Positions 15,864-24,514 of a stretch of 64,000 nucleotides of DNA are shown piece by piece. Each line of letters opens with the position of its first letter. Within the stretch, counting starts at the first letter, position 1. The translations under genes and the position numbers were made by a program. The DNA comes from Crossiella sp. S99.2 (GTDB taxonomy: Bacteria; Actinomycetota; Actinomycetes; Mycobacteriales; Pseudonocardiaceae), in the NCBI RefSeq assembly GCF_023094165.1, contig NZ_JALMDK010000011.1, forward strand, positions 186,001-250,000, written 5' to 3'. Under the pieces are notes generated by a model. The model made no database searches. It was not told the origin of the DNA and worked only from the letters and a program-made list of their open reading frames with translations.

Positions 15864-16871
15864 ATGAGGAGACGACTTCGGCTGCTGCTCGCCGCGACCA
15901 CCGTCGCGGCGCTGCCCCTGGGGACCGCTGCCGCCGAACCGGCCGCGGTCCGCGTGATCGCGCAGAACCTGGCCTACACCTGGGGAGTCGGATTCCTGCC
16001 CGACGGCTCCGCGCTGGTGACCGAGCGCAACAGCGCCAAGGTGCTGGCCATCAAGGGCACCGCGGTCAGCACCGCCGCGACCATTCCCGGAGTGCGCCCG
16101 GCCGGGGAGGGCGGGCTGCTGGGCATCGCGGTCTCGCCGACCTACGCCAGCGACGGCCTGATCTTCGTCTACTACACCGCCGCGGGTGACAACCGGATCG
16201 CCCGGTTCAAGCTCGGCCAGACCCCGCAGGTGATCGTCACCGGCATTCCCAAGGCCAACATCCACAACGGCGGCCGGCTCGCCTTCGGGCCGGACGGCCA
16301 CCTCTACGCGGGCACCGGCGACGCGGGCAACACCGCCAACTCGCAGAACCCCTCCTCGCTCGGCGGCAAGATCCTGCGGATGACCGCGGAAGGTCGTCCG
16401 GCCCCGAACAATCCCACCGGCACCCTGGTGTACTCGTTGGGGCACCGCAACGTCCAGGGTCTGGCCTGGGACAGCAAGGGTCGGATGTTTGCCTCGGAAC
16501 TGGGGCAGAACGCACAGGACGAGCTGAACCAGATCCAGGCCGGCGCCAACTACGGCTGGCCGACCTGCGAAGGCCGGTGCGGCAACCCGAGGTTCAAGGA
16601 TCCGCTGCTGACCTGGACCACCGCGCAAGCCTCGCCGAGCGGGATCGCGGTCTACAACAACAACGTCTACATGGCCGCGCTGCGCGGGCAGCGGCTGTGG
16701 CGGATCCCGCTGACCGACTCCGGAGTAGGCACGCCGACCGCGCTCTACCAGGGCACTTACGGCCGGATCCGGGACGCGGCGGCGGCTCCGGACAAGACGT
16801 TGTGGGTGCTGACCTCCAATGGTCCCACCGGTGTCGCCGGCGGTGACAAGGTGCTGAGCACCGACGGCTAG
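15864..16871 (+). CDS. Secreted PQQ-dependent-type sugar dehydrogenase (glucose/sorbosone dehydrogenase family)
   Basis: 335 residues starting at an ATG preceded by GAGGAGTCCACC. Signal peptide MRRRLRLLLAATTVAALPLGTAAAE. The rest is a six-bladed beta-propeller of the GSDH family: GFLPDGSALVTERNSAKV, GEGGLLGIAVSPTY, the HNGGRLAFGPDGHLYAGTGDAGN block, YSLGHRNVQGLAWD and ELNQIQAGANYGWP. Members oxidise aldoses outside the cytoplasm with PQQ; some actinobacterial ones may use other cofactors, and no PQQ genes are visible here. It stands alone behind a possibly structured leader. Confidence 0.87.
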   Translation: MRRRLRLLLAATTVAALPLGTAAAEPAAVRVIAQNLAYTWGVGFLPDGSALVTERNSAKVLAIKGTAVSTAATIPGVRPAGEGGLLGIAVSPTYASDGLIFVYYTAAGDNRIARFKLGQTPQVIVTGIPKANIHNGGRLAFGPDGHLYAGTGDAGNTANSQNPSSLGGKILRMTAEGRPAPNNPTGTLVYSLGHRNVQGLAWDSKGRMFASELGQNAQDELNQIQAGANYGWPTCEGRCGNPRFKDPLLTWTTAQASPSGIAVYNNNVYMAALRGQRLWRIPLTDSGVGTPTALYQGTYGRIRDAAAAPDKTLWVLTSNGPTGVAGGDKVLSTDG

Positions 16872-17034
16872 ACCAATCAGCCTCAATCTGGCTACCGAAA
16901 GCCGCAAATCCCGCCAGATTCGTGAGCCTTCTTGACTACCGGAAACCGTTTGGGCAGTTACGGTGAGGGCGCCAGACGCCACGTGCAGACCGCCGCCCTG
17001 CGCCAGACTGACCTGAGCCCGTCAAGGAGTACTC

Positions 17035-19779
17035 GTGTTGGTGGAGCGGTCATCCGAGCTGTCCGCACTTCGGGACGCGGTGCACAGTGCCCAGGCCGGC
17101 CAGGGCCGGACCGTGGTCATCGAAGGGCCCAGCGGGATCGGCAAAACGGCGCTGCTGGACGCGGCGGCCGAGTACGCGGTCACCGCGGGCAGCCATGTGC
17201 TGCGCGGGAGTTGCCGCGCCGAGGAGCAGGACAGCGGGCTGGGCCTGGCCGCCCAGCTCGTCGCCCCGCTGCTGCGGGAGGGCGAGACCGGGCTGGACCT
17301 GTTGTCCGGCCCCGATGCCGCGGTGTGGAGCCGGTTGTGCCACCTGATGGCCGGACCGGCCGCACCCGGTCCACTGTGCGTCTTCGCCGACGACGTGCAG
17401 TGGGCCGACCGCCCCTCGCTGGACCTGCTGGTGCGCTGCGCCGGCCACACCGCCGCACTGCCCATCGCGCTGATCGTCACCGCGCGGGCGGGCAGTGGCG
17501 AGTTACGCGCGCCCGAGGCGGCCGCACTGCTCGATGCCACCGGCGCCGAACCGATCCGGCCGGAACCATTGACCGAACGCGGAGTCGGGCTGCTGCTACG
17601 CAACCGGCTCAACCAGCAGCCCGCCGACGCCTTCACCATCGCCTGCCACCGGCTCACCGGCGGCGAGCCGCAGTTGCTGACCGCGGTGCTGGACTCGGTG
17701 CGGCGCAAGCAGATCGAGCCGCAGCCCGAGCAGCTCTTCGCGTTGCGGGCCACTGTCGGCCAGCTGCGCACCGGACTCGCGGTGGCCCGGCTGCGCGCGG
17801 AATCGCGGGCGGTGCGGCGGCTGGCCGAGGTGATCGCGCTGCTCGGCGAATCGGCCAGCCTGGCCGTGGTGGGCGAGCTGATCGGACTGGAACCCGAGCA
17901 GGCCGAACGGGCCGCGGCGCGATTACGGCAGCTGTCCATCTTCGGCAAGGGCGAGCGGCTCACCGTCAGCGATCCCAAGGTACGCCAGACAGTGCTGCGC
18001 TGGCTGCCCTCGCGTGATCACCACCGGCTGCGCATCCAGGCCGCGAAACTGTTGCGGGAACACGGAGAGTCCGCCGATCTCATCGCACCGCACCTGGTCT
18101 CCGCGCGGCCCGAGGGCGATCAGCAGGCGGTGGACGTGCTGCGCACCGCGGCCGGGAACGCGTTGCGGCGCGGGGACCATCGCTCGGCCACCGGGTACCT
18201 GCGGCGGGCTTTGGCCGAGCCGCCAACGGGTTCACTGCGGGCCACCGTGCTCACCGAACTGTCCGCGGCCCGCTACCACACCGATCCGGGCGCCGCGGCG
18301 GACAGTCTCCTGGACGCGCTCGCGCTGGCGCCCACCGCGCGGGCGCAGGCGGCGTTGCTCACCAACTACCCGCACCCCACCGTGATCAGCGCGACGCCCG
18401 CGCTGGTCGGCGTGGTGAAGCGGATCGTGCCGCAGCTGTGGCCCGGTGAGGGCAGTGTGGAACCCTCGCCGCTGCTGACCGCGGCCCGGTTGCTGGCGCT
18501 GGTGCCGGTGACCGATCCGCAGGACGCGGACACCCGGTACGGGTCGGTGCGGCGCAGCGTGCACCAGCAGTGGAACAACCTCAAGGCCACCAGGGTCGGC
18601 AGGCAGTTGCTGGCGGTGGAGGCATACAACCAGGCGATCCGGTGTTCCGGGGACATCGACCAGATCCGGGCGCTGGCCCGGCTCTCCCTCACCGACGCGC
18701 CGGACACCGCCGAGTTCCTGACCTCGCCGCTGCTCTACGGTGGGGCCGCGCTGGCGCTGACCGACGATCTGCCGGAGGCGATGGCCGCGCTGGACGCGCC
18801 GATCGTGGACGCGCAACGGAAAGGCTCCACCGCGCGGCTGGTGACCGGGCTGAGCTACCGGGCGATGATGCTGATCCGGCAGGGCCGGGTGCAGGACGCG
18901 ATCGGCGAGGCGCGGCTGGCCGCGCGGTTGCTGCGCAAGGTGCCCGAGCACCCGAACCGGGGCGCGGTGGTGCTCGCGCTGGGCGGGGCGCTGCTGGAGA
19001 ACGGTCGGCCGGAACGGGCGGCGGCGGTGGTGCACAAGTACATCACCGATCGCGACGGCGGTTTCCAGGAGTGGGACCAGGTTTTCGCGCTGTCCGGGCG
19101 GATCCGGTTGGTGCAGAAGGACGCCACCGGCGCGCTGCGGGACGCCCTGGACTGCGGGCGGCGGCTGGCCGAGGTCGGCTGGACCTATCCCGGTTGCGTG
19201 CCCTGGCGTTCGGTGGCGGCCATCGCGCACCTGATGCTGGGACAGACCAGACAGGGCTGGCCGCTGGTGGAGGAGGAACTGGCACAGGCCCGCAGCTGGG
19301 GTTCGCCGGAACCCCTCGGCGTGGCCCTGTGCACCGCGGCCCGGCTCACCGGGCACCGCGCCGGACTGCGGTACCTGGACGAGGCGGTGACGGTGCTGCG
19401 CGGCCGGACCAGCAGGCTGGAACTCGCGCGGGCGTTGATCCAGCGCGGCAAGGCCCGGCACGAGCTGGAGGTGGCAGGCGCGGACGAGTCGTTGCGCGAG
19501 GCACTGCGGCTGGGCGAGCGCTGCGCGGCGCCGCGGGTGGTGACCAGGGCGCGGGCGTTGTTGCGGGAGTTCGGGTTCCGGGCCGACGGCGGTGGCGACC
19601 TGAGCCGGACGGAGTTGCGGGTGGCGGCGCTGGCGGCGGAGGGTCACACCAATCAGGAGATCGCGGAGCGGTTCCACGTCGGGCTGCGCACGGTGGAGAT
19701 CCACCTGACGCACGCGTACCGGAAACTCGGCATCCGCGGCCGCGGCGAACTCGCCAAAGCCCTCGCCAAGGCCAACTAA
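17035..19779 (+). CDS. Large ATP-binding LuxR-family regulator (LAL type)
   Basis: 914 residues from the GTG at 17035, preceded by AAGGAG. An AAA-type ATPase domain lies at the N-terminus with Walker A GPSGIGKT (residues 31-38) and Walker B LCVFADDVQWAD (about 114-125). A long helical, TPR-like middle follows, and a C-terminal LuxR HTH (about 850-914) with RTELRVAALAAEGHTNQEIAERF and RTVEIHLTHAYRKLGI. LAL regulators typically activate secondary metabolism or sugar genes in response to an effector bound by the middle region. No obvious target is adjacent; repeat element B follows its stop. Confidence 0.9.
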   Translation: MLVERSSELSALRDAVHSAQAGQGRTVVIEGPSGIGKTALLDAAAEYAVTAGSHVLRGSCRAEEQDSGLGLAAQLVAPLLREGETGLDLLSGPDAAVWSRLCHLMAGPAAPGPLCVFADDVQWADRPSLDLLVRCAGHTAALPIALIVTARAGSGELRAPEAAALLDATGAEPIRPEPLTERGVGLLLRNRLNQQPADAFTIACHRLTGGEPQLLTAVLDSVRRKQIEPQPEQLFALRATVGQLRTGLAVARLRAESRAVRRLAEVIALLGESASLAVVGELIGLEPEQAERAAARLRQLSIFGKGERLTVSDPKVRQTVLRWLPSRDHHRLRIQAAKLLREHGESADLIAPHLVSARPEGDQQAVDVLRTAAGNALRRGDHRSATGYLRRALAEPPTGSLRATVLTELSAARYHTDPGAAADSLLDALALAPTARAQAALLTNYPHPTVISATPALVGVVKRIVPQLWPGEGSVEPSPLLTAARLLALVPVTDPQDADTRYGSVRRSVHQQWNNLKATRVGRQLLAVEAYNQAIRCSGDIDQIRALARLSLTDAPDTAEFLTSPLLYGGAALALTDDLPEAMAALDAPIVDAQRKGSTARLVTGLSYRAMMLIRQGRVQDAIGEARLAARLLRKVPEHPNRGAVVLALGGALLENGRPERAAAVVHKYITDRDGGFQEWDQVFALSGRIRLVQKDATGALRDALDCGRRLAEVGWTYPGCVPWRSVAAIAHLMLGQTRQGWPLVEEELAQARSWGSPEPLGVALCTAARLTGHRAGLRYLDEAVTVLRGRTSRLELARALIQRGKARHELEVAGADESLREALRLGERCAAPRVVTRARALLREFGFRADGGGDLSRTELRVAALAAEGHTNQEIAERFHVGLRTVEIHLTHAYRKLGIRGRGELAKALAKAN

Positions 19780-19808
19780 CCTCACCCGCCCCGGGAAGAC
19801 ACCCGCGT

Positions 19809-19880
19809 GTTGGCCGTTCTCGTACGGCACGTTGGCCGTTGTGGACGGTGTGTTGGCCGTTGTGGGGCGGTGTGTTGGCC
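19809..19880. repeat. Short direct repeats GTTGGCCGTTGTGG (21-22 bp period)
   Basis: GTTGGCC begins at 19809, 19831, 19852 and 19874, each followed by a related sequence (GTTCTCGTACGG, GTTGTGGACGG, GTTGTGGGGCGG, GCGCCGCC). A GTTGGCCGTTGTCGTACGG copy also occurs at 5361 next to element A, so these units belong to the same repeat family as the hairpins. Confidence 0.7.
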
Positions 19881-19912
19881 GCGCCGCCACTTTGGCCCAA
19901 CCCGGCGTACAA

Positions 19913-19945
19913 GTTGGCCCAACTCGGCGTACGAGTTGGGCCAAC
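19913..19945. terminator. Inverted-repeat element B at a convergent junction (luxR / FAD reductase)
   Basis: Perfect 14-bp stem GTTGGCCCAACTCG / CGAGTTGGGCCAAC with a 5-nt loop GCGTA. It is flanked by further partial copies (TTTGGCCCAACCCGGCGTAC before, GTGGCGTACGAGTTCGGCCAAC after). This is a shorter, reshuffled version of the A, C and D elements and also lies between two facing stop codons. Confidence 0.72.
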
Positions 19946-19979
19946 GTGGCGTACGAGTTCGGCCAACACGCCGGCGGGG

Positions 19980-21710
19980 TTAGCCGGTTCGACGGCGGCG
20001 GCGGGGGATTTGGCGGGAGATGCCGTTGGCGGGGGCGTCGAGTTCGGCTGGTTCGGTGAAGGACCATTGGCGGGTGGGGGGTTTGGGGTCCATCCGCGGG
20101 ATCGGGCGGGGTGGGGCCGGGAGCGGGAGTGAGGGTGGGCCGCCGCGGCGGGTGGCGGGGGCCGGGAGTGGGCCGGAGTTCTGGTCTGCGGGCCGGGATG
20201 GGGCAGGCGAGGCGGGGAGTGGGCCGGGGATTCCGTTGCCTGGCCAGGAGTTGGCCGCCGCGGAGGAGCGGCCGTTGCGGGCCGCCGCCGGGACCGGGAC
20301 GCCGCGGAGTGGGGTGCCGCGGGGCGGGGTGCCGTTGGCGGGAGCCGGGCCGTTGGGGGCGGCATCGCTGAAGGCCGGGCCGGTGAACGCCGGGCCGTTG
20401 GCGGCGGGGCGGAGGTTGGGTGCCGGGAACGGTGGGGGTGTCACCGGTCCCGGCACCCGGCCCCGCGCTGAGGGAGGCCGCGCGGGGGTGATGGTGGCGA
20501 CCGATTCGCGGTCGGGGGCGTGCAGGCGAGGCCGGGTCTGGCGGTCGAGTTCGGCGGTCCAGGACAGCAGAGCTTGGGGGCTGTTCAGGGCGACCAGACC
20601 GACCAGTCTGCCGCCGCGGACGAAGCCGGTGACGCTCTGGTCGGCGCGGGAGGAGGGCAGCAGCTGCACGGTGTCCTCGCCCAGGGCGGGGATGCCGGCG
20701 CCCTGGATGCGCATGCCGTGCTGCTCGGACCAGAACCTGGGGACCGGGGTGAAAGGTTGGGCGGCGGCGCGGCCGGCGAGCAGGCTTTCCGCGGCGTGGC
20801 GGCCCATCTCGATCGCGTTGAGCCAGTGTTCGACCCGGCGGGGGCGGGCGTCGAAGCGCAGGTTGGGCCAGCGGGCGACATCGCCCGCGGCCACGATGTC
20901 ACCGCGGCCCAGCACGTGACAGGTGGGCTCGCACAGCACGCCGTCGTCGATGGTCAGGCCGGAGCCGCGCAGCCAGTTCACCGCGGGCACCGAACCGGCG
21001 CACACCACCACCGCGCCGGCCACGATCACCTGGCCGGAGGACAGGTTCAGCACCACGCCCTGTTGTTGCGGCAGCCAGTGCAGGACCTTCTCCCCCAGCG
21101 CCAGGTTGACCCCGTTGCCGCGGTGCAGCTCGGTGATCCGCTCGGCCAGTTGTGGGCCGACGGCCTTGCCCAGCAACACCTTCGACCGGCCGATGATGGT
21201 GACCTCGCCGCCGAGGTGGTGTGCGGTGGAGGCCAGTTCGCAGCCGATGAACCCGGCGCCGAGCACCACCAGCGGACGCCGGGTGCGTTGCAGGTTCTGG
21301 CGCAGGGCAAGGGCTTCGTCGACGGTGTGCAGGAAGTGCACCCGCGGATCGTGCACCGGAACCCCTGGCAGGTGCCGGGGTTCCACGCCGGTGGCGATCA
21401 CCAGGCCGTCGTAGCGCAGCTCCTCGCCGCCGGGTAGGTGCACCACCTGGCGACGCGGATCCATGCCCAGCACCGGGGTGTTCAGCCGCCAGGTCGCGTC
21501 CAGTTCGGTGTAGCTGGGCAGCAGCAGATCGCTGGGCCGCAACTTGCCGCACAACAGCTGTTTGGACAGCGGCGGCCGGTGGTACGGCGGCGTCGGTTCG
21601 GCGCCGACCAGCACGATCTCGTCGGTGAACCCCAGTTCCCGCAGGCGTTCCGCGGTCCGCAGGCCGGCCACGCCACCGCCGACCACCACCACGCGTTCCC
21701 GTTTCCTCAC
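19980..21710 (-). CDS. FAD-dependent NAD(P)H:ferredoxin-type reductase with a Pro-rich tail
   Basis: 576 residues from the GTG at 21710, which overlaps the stop of the upstream gene (GTGA). The N-terminal 400 residues form a pyridine nucleotide-disulfide oxidoreductase of the rubredoxin/ferredoxin reductase type: VVVVGGGVAGLRTAE for FAD, VVLGAGFIGCELAS for NAD(P)H, and AAGDVARWPN near the end of the fold. From about residue 430 the chain becomes a low-complexity tail of some 140 residues, rich in Pro, Ala, Gly and Asn, that ends RQIPRRRRRTG; such tails are unusual in this enzyme class. It probably passes electrons to or from the ferredoxin domain of its operon partner. Confidence 0.86.
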   Translation of the reverse strand: MRKRERVVVVGGGVAGLRTAERLRELGFTDEIVLVGAEPTPPYHRPPLSKQLLCGKLRPSDLLLPSYTELDATWRLNTPVLGMDPRRQVVHLPGGEELRYDGLVIATGVEPRHLPGVPVHDPRVHFLHTVDEALALRQNLQRTRRPLVVLGAGFIGCELASTAHHLGGEVTIIGRSKVLLGKAVGPQLAERITELHRGNGVNLALGEKVLHWLPQQQGVVLNLSSGQVIVAGAVVVCAGSVPAVNWLRGSGLTIDDGVLCEPTCHVLGRGDIVAAGDVARWPNLRFDARPRRVEHWLNAIEMGRHAAESLLAGRAAAQPFTPVPRFWSEQHGMRIQGAGIPALGEDTVQLLPSSRADQSVTGFVRGGRLVGLVALNSPQALLSWTAELDRQTRPRLHAPDRESVATITPARPPSARGRVPGPVTPPPFPAPNLRPAANGPAFTGPAFSDAAPNGPAPANGTPPRGTPLRGVPVPAAARNGRSSAAANSWPGNGIPGPLPASPAPSRPADQNSGPLPAPATRRGGPPSLPLPAPPRPIPRMDPKPPTRQWSFTEPAELDAPANGISRQIPRRRRRTG

Positions 21711-22579
21711 TTGACACCACGCTCCTGGACGGTGATCGCGCGCATCGGACAGCACCGCGCCGCGGCCTTGGCCTGGGTGGCGAACTGCGCGTGCGGGCTG
21801 GTGTCGTACCGCAGCCGCCCGTCCTCCACCAGTTGGAACACCTCCGGCGCCGCGGTCTCGCAGATCCCGTACCGCTGGCACCGCTCGTTGTCCACGCTGA
21901 CCCCGACCTTCCCGGCCCGCGGGTTGGGCGGCGCGGCCGGATCCTGTTGCACCGGCTGCACCGCCGGTTCGGCCGAGACGAGGCCGACCTTGGTGAGCAG
22001 CCGCGGCGGCAGGAAGCGCAGCGCGGTCAGCGTGATCACCGGCACCACCAGGGTGATCCCGGCGGTCTGCAGCAGCGCCAGGTTGCCGTTGGCGGCCGCG
22101 CCCAGCCAGGCGTGCACCACGGTCAGCCCGACCGCGAGGTAGCCGAGCTGGTGGAAGCGCAGCCAGTGCCGGTAGACCAGCCACCGGCGCACCGCCACCG
22201 AGATGGCCACCGCGGTCATCAGCTGCAACCCGATGATGCCGGCCGCGTGCCGGGCGAAACCGCCCTCGGCGAACGGGACCATGATCTTGACGACGCCGAA
22301 GTCGACGTCGGTGACGAAGATGAACGCGAAGCCGTGCAGCGAGCCGAAGGCGATGGTCATCACCGCCAGCATCATGTGCCCGCTGCGCAGGGCCTGCCTG
22401 CTGGTGGTGCGCCGCACCCACCCGGTGGCGGTCAGCACCCCCCAGACCAGGGTGAAGCACATCATGGCGTAGGCCAGCCTCGCGGAGAGCGCGGCCACCT
22501 GACGAACGCCGGCGTCGTGCGATGAGTTCTGGGCGAGAATCACGCCCAACTCGGGGATGTCGGCGAGTTGGCTCAACAC
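21707..22579 (-). CDS. Membrane cytochrome b-like domain fused to a [3Fe-4S]-type ferredoxin
   Basis: 290 residues, GTG start after GGAGG. Residues about 30-190 hold six predicted membrane segments resembling the ferric-reductase-like transmembrane domain; two His pairs (about H68/H82 and H143/H156) are spaced 13-14 apart, suitable for two b hemes. Residues about 225-285 are a small ferredoxin with C-x5-C (C234, C240) and a final CCP (276-278), the three-Cys pattern of actinobacterial [3Fe-4S] ferredoxins that pair with P450s. A single chain joining both is unusual. With the coupled FAD reductase it suggests electron transfer from NAD(P)H through the ferredoxin to membrane heme and an outside acceptor. 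Confidence 0.8.
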   Translation of the reverse strand: MLSQLADIPELGVILAQNSSHDAGVRQVAALSARLAYAMMCFTLVWGVLTATGWVRRTTSRQALRSGHMMLAVMTIAFGSLHGFAFIFVTDVDFGVVKIMVPFAEGGFARHAAGIIGLQLMTAVAISVAVRRWLVYRHWLRFHQLGYLAVGLTVVHAWLGAAANGNLALLQTAGITLVVPVITLTALRFLPPRLLTKVGLVSAEPAVQPVQQDPAAPPNPRAGKVGVSVDNERCQRYGICETAAPEVFQLVEDGRLRYDTSPHAQFATQAKAAARCCPMRAITVQERGVK

Positions 22580-22645
22580 CGGATGCCTCCAGCGACTCGG
22601 GAGAAAATGGGGCGAGGCGAAACCCGGGCGGCGTGGTGGGCGCCC

Positions 22646-22684
22646 CTGCCCGGCCGTGGCGAACGGGGAGGCACGGCCGGGCAG
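22646..22684 (-). other. Strong hairpin in the operon gap before the cytochrome gene
   Basis: CTGCCCGGCCGTG / CACGGCCGGGCAG, perfect 13-bp stem with a 13-nt loop, 67 bp upstream of the cytochrome b-ferredoxin start. A GAGAGGAGGTATTG ribosome-site-like sequence lies just before it in the direction of transcription, so a short leader reading frame with attenuation is possible. It could also be the terminator of the DUF4142 gene. Confidence 0.5.
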
Positions 22685-22815
22685 TGAAAATCAGCGTCAA
22701 TACCTCCTCTCTTTCAGCAGCTCAATTACATTGTTGGCGCGCTGAACGAATTGCGGAGGCGGGCTCTACTGGAATAATTCCATTGTTGGACTCACTCCAG
22801 AATGCGCCGGTTCGG

Positions 22816-23823
22816 CTATCGGGACTGCACGAACCGGACCACTCCGATGGTGGCCGCGGCCAGTCCGGTGCACAGCAGCAGCACCAGCAGGATCATCCCG
22901 CCGCCACCGGCGTCCTCACTCCAGGAGGAGGAGCTGGCATTGGCCACGTCCCTGGACTGCGCTTCGTCGACGGGCTGCTGGGCGGGCGCGACCGGGGTCG
23001 GTTTGGCCTTGACCGAGGGCTTGGGCGCGGCGGGCGCCTTGGTGCTGCCCGGCGCGGCGGCGCCACCGGTGCTGGGCGCGGCGGCAGGGGGTTTGGCCGC
23101 GTCCGGGTTGGGCGCCAGCGGCAGCTCCTCGAAGTTGACCAGCTTGGTGCTCTCCAGCAAGGTCATGTGCCGCATGACCGCGTTGATCGCCTCCTGGGCG
23201 AACTCGCGGACCAGGGTGTTGCGGGTGCCGGAGCGGACCGCGGCGACCACGGTGAAGACCTTGCCGTGCGCGGCGCGCAGCCGGTCGGCGAAGAGCTGAT
23301 CGAAGGCCGGGCCGGTGGCCCCGCGCAGTTCGGCCATCCAGCCCTGCTGGTCGGCGTTGGGCTCGGCGGGCAGTTCGACCGCGAGCTGGCCGGCCACCTT
23401 CTTCACCCTGGTGTCCAGCACCTCGTGGTCCTTCATGATCAGCCTGCCGACCTCCTTGACCCGCGGCGCGGCGGCCCTGACCTGGGCCTCATCGCCCATG
23501 GGCATCTCCCACAGGCCGGCCTGGCGGACCTTGACCAGCAGGTCCCGGTCGGCCGGGCCGAGTGGGCCGCATTCGGTCTGGGTCCAGCCGGAGCCGGAGG
23601 TCTCCTCGTCGAGCTGCGTCACCGGCGAGGTGGGCGCCGGGGCCTTGGCCGGCGGCGGCGGCGGCGGTGGCGCGGCCGGTTTGGAGCTGGCGGGGGGTGG
23701 CGGCGCCCCCGTGGGTTCGTCGGCCAGCGCGGCCCCGGCGGCGGCGAACGCGACGGCCGTGGCGGCGACGGCGAGCGCGCTCCCCCGCAGGAGCCTGGTC
23801 CGGACGGATGTCTCAGTAGCCAC
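22816..23823 (-). CDS. DUF4142 secreted protein with C-terminal membrane anchor
   Basis: 335 residues from the GTG at 23823, which follows GGAGG at 8-nt spacing and overlaps the end of the upstream lipoprotein gene by 11 bp. Order: signal sequence (to about ALADE), Pro/Ala-rich linker, DUF4142 helical domain (about residues 80-225, with ADRDLLVKVRQAGLWE, GRLIMKDHEVLDTRVKKV and NALVREFAQEAI-like helices), a second Pro/Ala/Lys-rich linker, and a membrane segment GGGMILLVLLLCTGLAAATIG with a short basic tail. The domain's function is unknown. Linkage with a heme-ferredoxin protein suggests a structural or redox role at the cell surface. Confidence 0.8.
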   Translation of the reverse strand: MATETSVRTRLLRGSALAVAATAVAFAAAGAALADEPTGAPPPPASSKPAAPPPPPPPAKAPAPTSPVTQLDEETSGSGWTQTECGPLGPADRDLLVKVRQAGLWEMPMGDEAQVRAAAPRVKEVGRLIMKDHEVLDTRVKKVAGQLAVELPAEPNADQQGWMAELRGATGPAFDQLFADRLRAAHGKVFTVVAAVRSGTRNTLVREFAQEAINAVMRHMTLLESTKLVNFEELPLAPNPDAAKPPAAAPSTGGAAAPGSTKAPAAPKPSVKAKPTPVAPAQQPVDEAQSRDVANASSSSWSEDAGGGGMILLVLLLCTGLAAATIGVVRFVQSR

Positions 23824-24349
23824 TTGCGGTGCCTCCATTCGCCGGCGCCGCCGCCTTCTTGCCGTCAGGGGTGGCCGCGTGCCAGGTGCCGCCCTTGCCG
23901 TGTCCTCTGGATTCGCCGGGCTTGGCGTCCTGGAAGAAGCGGTACAGCGGCCAGCCGCCCACGGTCACCTGCTGCGCGCCGTCGGCCCGCTCGACAGTGC
24001 TGACCAGTGCCGGGTCGATTCCCTCGACCTGGAAGTTGCCGTCGGCGAGCACGGGCGGCCACTGCACGGCACAGGTGTCGGCGCAGTTGGATTTAGCCGG
24101 TTTGGCGGTGTCCTTGTCGAATCGGTACAGGGTATAGCCCTCGTGGTCGGTGATTACCTGTCCAAGCGCGCCGACCTGTCGGGCGTGCATTAACGAGCTT
24201 TCGTGGCCGGGCTGGAAACTCGGTGGGGCGCCGTTATCGCCGCTGCCGCCGCCCGGGGAGTAGGCGTCCCCGCCACAGGCGGTGGCGGACAATGCGGCGG
24301 CGCAGGCTATAGCCGCCAACGCGGGGCCCCTACTGCCGCTGATTTTCAT
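23813..24349 (-). CDS. Lipoprotein with COG4315 (secreted repeat) domain
   Basis: 178 residues from the ATG at 24349, preceded by AGGAAAGG. Lipobox near SATACGG (Cys about 25). Two copies of the short repeat are visible: GYTLYRFDKDTAKPAKSNCADTCAVQWPPVL and GGWPLYRFFQDAKPGESRGHGKGGTWHAATPDG, the pattern of PF03640-type lipoproteins (SCO0930-like). The conserved Cys pair CADTC and aromatic residues have been discussed in connection with redox or heme proteins, but no function is established. It is the first gene of the cluster leading to the FAD reductase and is divergent from the sigma factor gene. Confidence 0.83.
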   Translation of the reverse strand: MKISGSRGPALAAIACAAALSATACGGDAYSPGGGSGDNGAPPSFQPGHESSLMHARQVGALGQVITDHEGYTLYRFDKDTAKPAKSNCADTCAVQWPPVLADGNFQVEGIDPALVSTVERADGAQQVTVGGWPLYRFFQDAKPGESRGHGKGGTWHAATPDGKKAAAPANGGTASGY

Positions 24350-24451
24350 CTCGGTCACCTTTCCTGCTGCACATCACGCCAACGCCCAGGACTACGGATC
24401 TCCCGGAAGGGTGGTTCAGGACCAAATCCGCGATTACCGAAAAAAGGTGAT

Positions 24452-24492
24452 CTGGGTCACATACGAGGTATGAAACTACGCTGGGTCATACC
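24452..24492. promoter_or_regulatory. Direct repeat CTGGGTCA(CA)TAC in the lipoprotein/sigma promoter region
   Basis: CTGGGTCACATAC at 24452-24464 and CTGGGTCATACC at 24481-24492, 29 bp apart, in the intergenic region of the divergent lipoprotein and ECF sigma genes. It may be an autoregulatory promoter element of the sigma factor; position is the only support. Confidence 0.35.
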
Positions 24493-24514
24493 CCGGGCAC
24501 AGCACGATGACGCC

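Noticed and set aside
19980..22700. A 906-residue fusion running through the cytochrome gene into the FAD reductase
   Set aside because: The N-terminal third is out of phase with the real cytochrome b-ferredoxin gene; the GTGA overlap at 21707-21710 gives a proper start.
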